Position numbers and translations under genes: made by a program | NCBI GenBank assembly: GCA_002633005.1 | Contig: NMRA01000701.1 | Span: 140,053 to 195,582 of the forward strand | Length of the DNA stretch: 55,530 bases | Reading direction: 5' to 3' | Source of the DNA: Phoronis australis | Taxonomy: Eukaryota > Phoronida > Phoronidae | Shown here: piece by piece, positions 21,601-33,600 of the stretch | Numbering within the stretch: the first letter of the stretch is position 1 | How the letters are laid out: each line of letters begins with the position of its first letter | The notes under the pieces: model-generated | What the model saw: only the letters and a program-made list of their open reading frames with translations | The model's database searches: none | What the model was told of the DNA's origin: nothing

Positions 21601-24600
21601 GCGTTTTTTAATAGCAATCAGTTGATTGTTCGTTTTAGTTTATAAGGATTAAGCCAAGCTAATTACCTGTATAACAGAGTCCAGATAAATTTTCTTTGCT
21701 GAATAAGCACACTGGAATTCATTGGAGCAATCAAGACATCTAGAAGCAGAACCGCTGGGCTGAAATTAAGTACCACCGCTTTCATGAACATTAAATAGTG
21801 TACAATTTGTAATCAATCTAACCAGTCACAGATGCTCTTTTGTATAGAAGCACTGAATCTAACCTAGGAAAAACATATATATTCCCAGTTTTCAAAAAAT
21901 TGTCCTTTGACCCCATATAACGAAAGTGCAATATGTACCATATCTTAAAGACCACCTTATTTTCCTTGGTAAAGTGCATCAAACTTCCAAACGAAGAGAC
22001 CTTTCTACAATTCTCGTCTCCCATCCAATACTGAATGAGGTCGATGTCATGGCAACATTTGGTTAGCAACGAAAACGAGCTGCTGGCTTCGTTTCTCCAA
22101 TTTCCTCTAACGAAAGAATGAGCAAAGTGCCAAAATCCGACCTGAAATGATAAGAAATTGACTGCAGGTAAAATACATACGTGTACTATAATGTACACCA
22201 CAAGTTTATTTATTCCAGTATTAATATTCCGAGGAGGTAAGAATCACCAACTTGCAAATCAGTAATAGATCTGTCTTTTCAATATATTTTTGCACAAGAG
22301 ACATAAAAACAATAGACAAGCCGCACAAATATCGACACTGAATGCTGCTATAACTGTATGTATTTTTCTGGAATATATAATCTGAGTGATGGTGTGATTT
22401 GAAAGGCTCTAATGCTTGAAGATTCAGAAATTGCAGATAATAGAAAGACAGTGTATCTCGTGTAATGATGAAGTTAATTGAAGGCGAGGTTGTCAATGTA
22501 ACCATACTATCATACATGTGTTACCGACTATCAATAATAAACAATGGAGGACTAAAAATTTTACACATAAATAAGAAAAGCAGAAACGTCACTCATCATT
22601 AGACAACGTTAAATATACAACAGATTATACCGGGATTTTCCGTAGATAAGCCTAGTACCCGATGAAACGCACATGGGCGTGGTGTTACAACTTCGGCTGA
22701 AGTGTCCAGATAGTGGGGCGTTTGTTCGAAAAATTTCCTCTTAAAAGCCGACGCAGCGTAAAGTTTTTGCCACAAATTCGGTTTTTGGAGCATTTATAAT
22801 TTATAAAAACTAACAAGGTGTTGGCGAACTATGCATTTATCAATATCAAATTTAAAATTTAAAATTTGAAATAACAGTTTTAAGTAAAAATATCAAAGTC
22901 AGCAAAATTATGACTTTCCGTTTACACATCCCCTTTTTCCGAATAAACGCCCAGGTGTTTATTTGATGTTACTAAATAAAAATTCCTGAAAATTGTCATT
23001 TTCCGAATACAATGGGCTTATTTACGGAAAATCCCGTTGTTACCAGGTATTCCGTACTTTTGATCAACGTTTTTTGTATAATGTTATAAACCCTAATTAA
23101 AATGGTCACTGCTCTAATATGTCCTACAAATTGAAGTCAAAATCATTTTTGGCATTTTCTATTCTACTATGTGCACGTTCAAGATAAGTGTCTATTAGTC
23201 TGTGCTCGAAAACCCTATGGTATGTGCTTTTCAATGTTTAAAACACATTTGACCTCCACACTCGAAAAAACTTGAGATCCCGAGTACTGAAAAACTTGAA
23301 AGTTGGAGTTCAGACTCAAAATTTCTAGCCTAGTTGTCGGGGTCACCAAGTGCAAACTAGCATCAGACAATTATTCACGTAAGCCGTTATGAATTAGAGC
23401 ATACAATAACAGACACTTATGTTGAGATCGCACAAAATTAGAATAGAAAATCCAAAATTATTTCGAGTTCGGATTCGAGTAAAACTGAGACACGGGCTTT
23501 AATTCGTCGTTGTTATGTCAAACCATGCAGCCATATAAATGTTTCATTGCGGTCCGCGTCATTATCAAAAATATCTACTCTAAGACTAATCCCTTTTACT
23601 GCACTCAACTTGCCAAAACCACAAAATTTTGTAAAAACTTTTTTCCCTTTACTGTATTTCTTTCGTTTTTTTAGATGTTTATTATCATTGATAAAGAAGT
23701 ACAAAAACTAACAAATAAGTACACCCATTCATTCACGCATGCACACCTCAGGAGAGACCATTCTCGTATCTCGTATAAAGTAAACCACTGCTACATACAG
23801 TTAACGTGAACAATGAAATTTTCCAATTTCCCAGAGAAGCTGTCATTCACAAAATTTTCATGTGCAATGAATTTTTCAGCATTATTATAATAGTACTCAT
23901 AAGAATATGTAACAAACTTATGAATATTAGGTATATTTTTGTGACGTCTCTCCTTGTAAATGTACTGTTTGGTTAGTAATAGTAAAATGTTAAATAGAAA
24001 ATCATGTGTCTCATTAAATCCAAGAATAACACGTTTGTACGAGAGACAGTTGGGAAGCTGAATGGGAAACTTTTGAAGTAGTTCAGGTTGTCTTTGTGTA
24101 CTCCTCCATCCAAGATAAATGTATAACCTGGGTGACAGAAACACTGTATGACAAAAACCTCTAACAGTCAAAAGTTTGATTCAGATGACGTTCACCTTAA
24201 AAGCTCAATACTTATTTTCGATTTATCAGAGTGCTGTGTGAAATTCTAATCGACGGTGGGATTCGTGCCATATTCCGACTGCGCAGAATATCTCTGCACC
24301 ATTGCACCACTTGTTTGCACTTCACGCATTTGAGAAATTTTGCCGCAATACGAGTAAAGATGACGTAAAGTAATGAAACAACAGTATATAGTTCCCAGTT
24401 ACTTTGACATACTGAGTCTGTCAATTGTATAGTGATGACGTCTCCAATTGCACCGTCGTCAATGAGTTCTTTAATCTTCCTCGCGGCAGGAGCATACCTC
24501 AAGACATGTCCCACCGCCAGCATCACTTCGTTTTTTGCGCATGCCTCACAGATTTCCTTGCAATCGTCTGCATTTGTCTGAAACGAAACATGACGCAGAC

Positions 24601-27600
24601 GGGGGTTGAGTTCCCCAAACATTTCCACGAGATGTCCTCAATGAAGGCGTCGTTGATGCAAGCAGGAATTGAAATTTAACAAATATGCGTGCTTCAAAGT
24701 ACATGTTGAACTGATTTTAGAGTACCTTGACATATGAAACACTCCAAATTGACTGCATGGGAACATTCTGCGGCGGAACACAGTTGCCTCAGTTTCCCAG
24801 GTGACATTATGTTATTTACATGATCAGTTGTAACAAAGTGAGCCTATATCTGGTGGTGACGACAAATCTTGAATTCTGGTCTTTGTTGAACAGATAGATT
24901 GTATTTTTTGGGACTTCACGCATGTTTTTCAATTGCAAATGGTCAATCCCTATTGGCAGTCACCAGAGTCAAAGTTCATATGTCAAATATGTAGCTACAT
25001 GTGCGTTCATCGTATCATATATTTAACAATTTTCAATTTTTCATGATTATACAGTGGTAGGATGGAGATCATGATTGTATTTTTCATGATTATACAGTGA
25101 TAGGATGGAGATCATGATTGTATTTTTCATGATTATGCAGTGATAGGATGGAGACCATGATTGTATTTTTCATGATTATACAGTGATAGGATGGAGATCA
25201 TGATTGTATTTTTTTTCTTAAAACACTTAATTTATTTCATCTCACTTTAAATTTTGACCCGCCGATGTAGAACTCAGAACAGCGTAAGCCTATTCTTTTT
25301 AAACAGTACGTTGTTTTTTGTAAACCTTTTAAAAAGATCTATTCTTGTAGAAATGACTATGTTAGCAAAAATCAATTTTGGGCCTCTTTTCATGATAGAA
25401 GCTCCCAACCGAAGAGCCGGAAACAATTTAATAGCGTTGGAGGCCCAATTTTAGAACCCGATTTTTTGTCCATGTCGCATTATTAAGCTATTTAAATGTA
25501 AATTACATTTTCGCTGTCATGCATCTCATTAATGTGGGCTATGGCGATTGTGGTTTCAGGCAGAATTTACCTAGCTTCAAAGTTTGTCTTTATGAAGGCC
25601 ACAGTAGGCTTATTACGCTACGAACTACACTCCTCCACAGCGCCACCTACTAGTCGGTGCTGTGGCGAAGTGCACTTACGACCGGGCTTGCAGCCTTTGA
25701 TGAAGCAGGTCCCTATGCGATCGAGATCCATCACGCTAGTATCTGGTTAGAGAAGCAAGATCTCACAAGATTGCGCGAGATATCGCCGTGTGTTTTCAAT
25801 GAGAGCGCGTGAGTTTGGCTAGATTTTTCCCGCCGCGAGATAACTATTAAACTTTACACGGGTGTACATGTACTTGTGCATGTATGCAAAGATATTTTTA
25901 GCTTACAAACCGCCATAGGTTTCTCCAGTAGCAAATGGTAACCTTTGGAAGCAAAAGCCAAGGCTGGATCCTGCAATTAAAGAAACTGTTGGTTTTAACA
26001 GCAGCGTCTGTGAGGCCGTTGACGAACATAAGAAAACGAAGAGCAACGGCACTTGTTCTCATGAAGCTGTCTATCGTTGATATACGCATCACTTGCACTA
26101 AAACATGACATGAAATCAGAATGAAAATTCGAGAGACTAGATTGATAGCGTAAAGAATAAATGCAGTGTCGCGTTCCTTGAATTCTTCACACCATGGTCA
26201 TAAATGCTTGAATTCGGTTACCAACAACTGGTACGAAATTTTATGTATTTCTTCTTCAATATTTATTCTTCAAGAAATAAACCCAAAAATCAAAAAATTT
26301 GTGACGTCATCCGAATTTCGGTCTCCGCCTTCGTGTTGGTCTACACCAGCCGCGAGCCGGAATGGTCTCGAAAAGTGTGTTCGACTTATTATTTTGAAAA
26401 GTTGCATGTGCAGATGCAGTAAGAGCAAGTCGGCAAACAATATTTCGGTTTTTGCGATTCCAAAAGACCCTGAGATCGCCCAGAATGGCACATGGTTCAT
26501 GTGTCGAAAACATGGCAGTACATGGTAGCGCAAGCGATGAGTTCAGGGGCCACTCTGTTCTCAGCACATTTTGAAGAATCGTGCTTCTATGCGTCGCAAA
26601 AACGGGGATTTGGTGAAGGTTTCTCATGGGCTGCGCAACACTGACAAAAGTGGGTGCATAACGTAAAATTGCCGTGAGGACTTGACAGGGACCTCAGGGG
26701 TCTCACACTCCACTGATTTATCCACATTATTTTGAAAACGCTTTGCCCAGTCGCACATTGTGTGTCATAAAAGAGATAAGCATACCAGCAGCTGACGCAG
26801 AAAGTAGATCTACTCTCCTTCATCACATTGGTGTACACTCACAGTGGAACTATGGTTTTCTGTAGACCCCAGACCGTCCCGAGTTGCACCACATACCAAC
26901 TGGGGACGGTCTCTCACGACGATTAAGCGTTATGGAGGGGCTAAAGCCCCCTCAGCTCCCCTGTGGTGCACGGCCTATAAACCATGTACGGCGTAGCTCC
27001 CTATGGTGCGCCGCCCATGTATTAGGTACTTTGGGAAAGAAACTAGGCTCGCTGTTATCGGCGATTTGAAAAGACTATTCTCGGCAAATGCTGTGTGGAC
27101 AATAGGTAAACACGATAGTTAAATCCGGGTCTTTAATGAATATGCTTTAATCGAAATTTCGCCGGGAATTTTGACGCGATTGAACCGGTAAGCCTCATCA
27201 GCAGACCCAGTGGTACTTGACGACTGAATGATTTCCTGTTGAACATATTCGACGTCGCCTGGTTTGTTTCTACCGTTCAATTGCACGACTTCTCTCCCTT
27301 CAACACCAGGGTCATCAGTAGGATCTTTCTGTTCAACTGTTTGACCCGTATTTTCATGGACATTCTGTTTTATCTTCTCGTCGTTCTCTGTGGAATCGCG
27401 GGACACTTCCTCCGAAGTGTTTCTTTCACATTTTGCGTCTTCTTTGTAGATGCTTGTCGAGTTTCCAACTTCGCACTCGACTTCACACTCGGTGATATGC
27501 CCACCAAGGTCCGTTGATTTGCGGACAGTGTTTACCTTTTTGCGGCGTGAGGCTGTCACAAGAAGACAACACAAATCTGTTACGCACCTGACATAAGATT

Positions 27601-30600
27601 CCATTAATTTAATGTCAGCTTCTGCTTTGTGAACAGTTTTGGACGCGTCAGATGTGTCTCCTGACCACTCGTCATTCACTGCCGAGGTTCCAGAGGCGTC
27701 TTTGTTGCCAAAAGACACAATGCGTGGGAATTTCCTCGTGACAGAGTAAACTTTCTCGGTCGTTCTCAGCATAATTCGCAAAATAAAGTGGATAAACCAT
27801 AATATTGTAACTTTTATAAAGTTTCGAATGACACTGTGAGCCATTCCCGGCTTCATTTTACAGAATTTGTAAAGTGAATACGTCACGAATAGTTCGACGT
27901 CACCAATTGTATACGTCAAATGCCGGTTTCATATTGCGATTCTTTTGAACTAACACGAGTTGGTTTGTAAGGGTGGCGATTTGTCAGGTATGAAGTGAAC
28001 AGTGACAAATTTGCATTTTTTTCTCTCCCTCGGTATTTTGAAAAATCATTTACAAAATCTCTGCCGAACGTGAATTCTGCTGGTTTGCCTTAGTTTTCGT
28101 GGTTCACAAAGCGTCTATGAAGAAAAGGAAAAATGCAACGTCTTGTAAGTCTTTATCCATCCAGGAAAGTTCATAGTCAAAGCAAAGATAAGGCTGATCG
28201 GGAGCAGCTCACTAGAGTACGGAAGTGCACTATTCCGATGGTGCCCAAGAGCAAAGGCGCACTAGTCCTAAGTTGCACTAGTTGGATGGTCTACTAAAAA
28301 GGCGGAACCAAGCCATTAAAATGCAATTTTATTTTTGTTGCCATTCTACGTCGTCCATTTCCAAAAGCAGTTATCCCAAAAATAATTTCGTTGCATGCTG
28401 TTTCCTCTTTTACACGTATACCTCATTTCCAAAGACTGTCATGAAATTCCGTCTGCATAAGACTTGGATGTCACATTAAAGTACTGTGCCAGCACAAGTA
28501 TCGCTGCAGTGCAGTGTCAATTGTAGTCACTTGCGCGGATGGGTTTGAGTATCACAGCTGCCAATCTACGTTACAGGATTTTGAGTTGGATTATATTCGA
28601 TTTTGCGGCAGAATTGAGTCAATACGACGGTTACTTTAAAACGACTCGCACCGAGACCATAGCAATCAATTTGTTGCCAATTCACAGACAAGAAGTTTTC
28701 CTGCTCAACCACATTTACAAGAAAATTTATCCCACTCTCGAATTGCCCAAAAACCGCTTACTTCAAAGGTGATAATGACTTACGGAGAGGTCTAACGTTT
28801 TGAGAAACATTTTTCTCCACTGAACTAACGACAAACTGGTTTTCAAAATCCAAGACCCCGGTAAGTAACTATCACCAATTCAAAATTAGGGTTCAACACC
28901 CTCAAATTTGTGACATTCATGGAGTAAAACACACGTATCCCTTCACTTTCACTTGGTTGGTGGGTAAATTAGCAACCAGTCAGAACCAAACTGCAGAAGG
29001 GCCTGAGCTGTAACAACAAGGCTGGCACCAGAGGGATAAACCATGAAACACAAGCAATGGAATTCGCTAAATTAAAACGCTTATTTGTATAAGTAGTGCA
29101 AAACAGTCCATGTATATTATCTGAACAGAAAACTTTCAGGTTATGCATGGGCGGCGCAGAACTGAAAAAAGTGGGGGCTAAAGCCCCCTAAGCCCCCCTG
29201 TGGTGCACTGCATATAGACCATGTGCGGCGTACCACTGATAAAAGTGGGGGGCGCCCATGTTTCTCCAACATCCAAGTGCATTTGATAGACAAAAATGTA
29301 TTGTGGTGTACTAGTGTTGGGAATGTACACCTGTAGTTGTCAGGGACATATTGCGCATGCGCCTCAACATCAAATCCTGACTGAGATAATGAATGTGACA
29401 GCAGTAAGTTCCGTTTTAACAGTAACAGGTACCGCATGTTTTTAAAACCAGAATACGGGTTCATTATTTCCTAAACGTGGCAAAACGGTTTTATCACTGC
29501 AGCTTGCTGAAGTTCACAGGCAATGACACAAACTCTGCTCTGCTTAGCTACAGTACAGCCACTGAATTTTTAGACTTCGTCCGGGCTACCTCACGCCTGG
29601 CCAGACCGGAGCGCAACCGGAACGCAGGCGCGACAGAAATCAGTCACGGTCGCCTCACGCCTACTCTCCGGGTAGTCCTCACGCTTACCTCCGGTTTAGT
29701 TATCGCCTTCCTCACGCCTCGTTCACGCTTTCTTCGCGCCTCCGTCACGCTTACCTCACGCTTTCTTCACGCCTTCGGTAGCTGTGGTAAACATGGTAGG
29801 GTACCGGGCTAATCAGTAAAAATACACGTAACGCCTTGATTGCCTTTCGTTTCGGTCAAGTTGCAACGACATTATAGTATATTAGAGAGTATCTTTGCAA
29901 GCGGTCATCTATCACACTTGGGTTCCGACTAACTCTGTAATTCCACGTGTTGTTCATACAAACGTCTTCCTTCAGCTTGTCTTGTGTTACACTTACATGT
30001 ACATTGTACATGTTCAATTTACGACTTAAGAGCAAGTCTCATCAACGACATACATGTACAGTAACCACGGTTAGTAAATACGAATAAACGCAACCCTGTG
30101 TCCAGAGTCATTTTTACATGGCTGTGGACTCCTTGAAACTTGTCACAGGTGGATACAGTTAATTCGCCCTAAAATAGCCTACGCATCTTGTGAAGTATTG
30201 TGTCACTCAGTAAATTTTTGCACCGCACTGGCGTACAGAAAATTTCAATAGACCGCCCTTCTGACATACCCACCCCTTACTGCAAGCAGATGTTTGACTT
30301 AAAAGTCCTGAATACATAGTGCAGTTCAATTATTTGTAGCCCCCTCCCCGTAGTACATGCGTTTCGACTGAGTAAGCAGTATGCCCGGGGTACTTCTTCA
30401 CAAAAATAATAATAGCGGTCATCTGTTTGACTCGCCAAATGCATGGACGCGATCCGTTTTCTCCGCATGATGCCAGAACTTGGGATCAATTTGCTCAGAA
30501 TTGACATGCTATGCTCCTTCATATGGTGAAGGCAATTGAATAATTCCGCCGTGTACACTCGTGTTAAGATTCTTTATTAGTTTATATAAAAAACAAATAA

Positions 30601-33600
30601 TTATATATAAGTGAAAAGTAAAGTCCACAGGTCTGTTTCCTGAATTGACTTACGATTTGAGACGGAAATTTTGGTCTTTTATTGCACGTGACGATTTCAA
30701 AAAAAATTAAACCTCACATGAACAAAAGTCTGTGAGAATACACACATCGCTACTAGTTACTGATGTGATTTTAATAAATTACTTTTTCATCTGCGATGCA
30801 GGTAAACTCACTCCGGGTACAGTCACGCTTAGGCTCACGCCAGCTGTCACGGTTGATTCACGCCTCACTCTCCGGTCTGTCTCCGGTTACGGTCACGGGT
30901 GGCTAGACCGGAGAGACACCGGAGAGAGTCTAATAATTCAGTGGCTGTACTGTAGTGGAAAACAAAACAGACAACAAGATTGTAAGCTTCGAAGTTGTTT
31001 ATACCTGTATCGATAGTGTAATTTTATAGAATTAAGGTTAAAACACTGCGACGTTCAATTGGCAGTTTTTGAAAACATGCATTAGGCCTATCCTGTTACA
31101 CCAATTACACGGCGTACGTTGTTTCAAGATATTTGAAAACCTGAAAGTTGATGAGATGTTGTTCTTCTTTATACCTGCGACCTTGTTGAACACTTTCGAC
31201 CAAAGCAGTGATTGAATTTCAGTGGTACTACCTTATGCAGTTGGTCTGGTGTAGTAATAATTGCAATATCGGCAAACTTGTCACATTCGGCTGCATCTCT
31301 CCAGTCGGTGAATACACAGTTGATAGGAATGGAGTGCTGCGTTTTGAAATAATCTCTCGCAAGCTTCCGTGGTTCAGCAACTCCCACGATCTGTAAGTAC
31401 AAACAAAATACAGGTCAACGTAGAGTTGATTGATGAACTTAAATCGCAATTGTAACAGTGTTGGAAAATAAACCTGCAGATGACTTGCATTATTTAAATT
31501 TCCAATAATACTAGTTATACCGTTGTAGTCGGCCTCCGTTCAGTTGCGTACACGAGGAGAGACCAGACTACATTTCAACACGTAACTGCTCAGTGTCACA
31601 AGCAGAATTTTGCAGCGCAATCTAGTTATTTCTAATAATGCTTTTTATAAAAAGAATTAGCCGACATGGCGAGAAAACATATACCCGGTGCGCCTAGTCA
31701 CGCAGACAAGAAGCGCGCTCCAAAACCAGGCTCACTATGATAGCTCCGTTAAATGGTTCGGCGTAGTTCTGTTCCAAGTTGTTCGAAAGGCGATGGAAAA
31801 ATACGGACATTCAACTGTCTGTTTTTTACAATTCTTAAGGACGTTGGGAAGCGTTGGGTAATTGCCATACGCCGCGACTAAGGAAAATATTTACGGGTAA
31901 AATTTATCAATGTTTTCGAAAGTTGGATCACATTTTGTTGCATCTGAGTTGCCGAGCATCATAGCAACGACTGCTTACTCTTCCTCCAGCCAGGCTGTGT
32001 TTTCACGACTACGGGTTGAAACATGATGAATTTGTTTCCAAAATGTACAAGGCCTTCAATCCCTTGATTTTGGGGCCCAATTTCGACCCTGTTTCCCACT
32101 CAAAATATTTAAAAATCGCTCGAAATTCCCCTCACGAGGCCTAACAATTCCACTAAAGTGATTGAAAATTTCCCCTCGAAGTTCAAATCACTTGTAACAA
32201 CACAGGTGGCAATTTGAAAGAGCACAAAATGCTACTTGAGACAGAGCCTATGAGAGCTTGCAACAAGGTGGGGGTGCTATTGATCGTAATCGGGAGGTAG
32301 AATTTCCTCCTCACTAAGCGAAAAAAAATCTGGGCCCCCTCAGAAGGCACAGGCACTTTGCCCTCAGATGAAAGAAGCCCCTGAAAGCACATGACAACAT
32401 AATTATGCTTGGTCTGTTCAGTTAACTGAAATTGACCTCTAAAACAAAATAGTCTATTTTTTCAGGTTTAAATGTTTTGAACGAACAACTTGAAACTAGG
32501 TGTTTTAATTTTAAAATTCAATTTGGGCCAGTTTGATATTTGAAACCTAACACATGAAATATATGTAAGAATTATTAAAACCAAACGGGCAAATAATTTT
32601 TATTTTCAATTACCAGCCTGTTTTTTTATTTGAATAAAAAATAATTTTAAAAACATCAATTATTCTTGCAGGTTAAAGACAAATCAACTGTCAGTCCCGG
32701 CAGTCCCTACATCACTACCAGGACCTAGGCTATGCTTAATGTTAACATTCTTGATCAACAAATTAAAACAGGTGTGACTTGCACATGACAACAAAATGCG
32801 ATGAGCCAACACTTTCAAACATCTTCAAATCGTCATAAATAGGAACAGATTACATGGTTTGTGTAGAAAGCATTTTATCAACAATTCACGAGTCGAAGAA
32901 ACGTAGACCCGCATTCAGCATATATCTAATCCGTAACACGATCGCCGCGTCTTGGTCATATCTATTTTTCATGTTTTGAATCTAGTTTTAAGAAAAAAAA
33001 ACTTATTTTTTACCCTTTCGTCAGACAACTCTTTGGTTCATATACTTGTTCTCTAATGTATTCTTCTACGTCTCTGCGGTTAGTTATTGACAATTTTTTG
33101 AGATTTGATATCCAGGTTGGACTCGAAAGACCAGCCATTTAACTCACGCACTGTCAACTTCCGTTTTGCTTATCGCGGTGAGCCTCGCTTTGTATTTTAA
33201 TGTCCGCCCCGTGATGGTATTTTGTCTGCTTATTTTTGTCTTGTAGTGTAATACGTATTTGTAAACGTTTTGAACATGAACATGCACGTATATGGGAAAC
33301 ATGAAAACAATTTTCTGAGATTTTAAGTAAGGTAATGTAAATACATACATTTAAGGGCTTCCAGCGACATATTTCTCCGATAAGACACGTTTTCGTGTGA
33401 TTTCCATGTATAAGAATTGACATATATTTTAAGGTTATGTAGGAGTAAAAATGTCTAAATCAGTGGCGGATTTAGGGTGTGGCCAAGGGGGCCATGCCCC
33501 CCATAATTCTCCCAGATTCCATTTGGCAGTTCAGGGGTGCGAATGTCTGGCTAATACTCTGCCCTGATCCCAAACTCAAATCCTGGAGCCGCCCCTGCAA

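Larger units (their letters stand above)
26625..29260. mobile_element. Composite mobile block bounded by two family 3 MITEs, carrying an ORF
   Basis: The outer ends are CATGGGCTGCGCA and GGGGCGCCCATG. TTTCT occurs immediately outside both (26620-26624 and 29261-29265). Joining the flanks restores continuity with THAP relic 1 (TTGGTGAAGG...CTCCAAC), so the whole 2636 bp went in as one unit. The left MITE is 26625-27019 and the right is 29146-29260. The 2.1 kb between them holds the 245-codon ORF at 27119-27856 and no recognised transposase. An alternative is independent nested MITE insertions, but the shared 5-bp duplication at the outer ends argues against that. Confidence 0.7.

Noticed and set aside
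24212-24628. ORF of 138 codons read as a short oxidoreductase
   Set aside because: Only 24577-24413 (exon 4) is coding. The rest is read-through into flanking introns beyond a GTATGT donor.
25037-25208. Four regular repeats that might suggest a CRISPR array
   Set aside because: Units are directly head to tail at 43 bp with no unique spacers, in an animal intron. It is a simple minisatellite.
30277-30558. ORF of 93 codons inside the 1.4 kb TA-flanked element, as a possible transposase piece
   Set aside because: No DDE, helix-turn-helix or zinc-finger motif is visible, and the length is within chance expectation.
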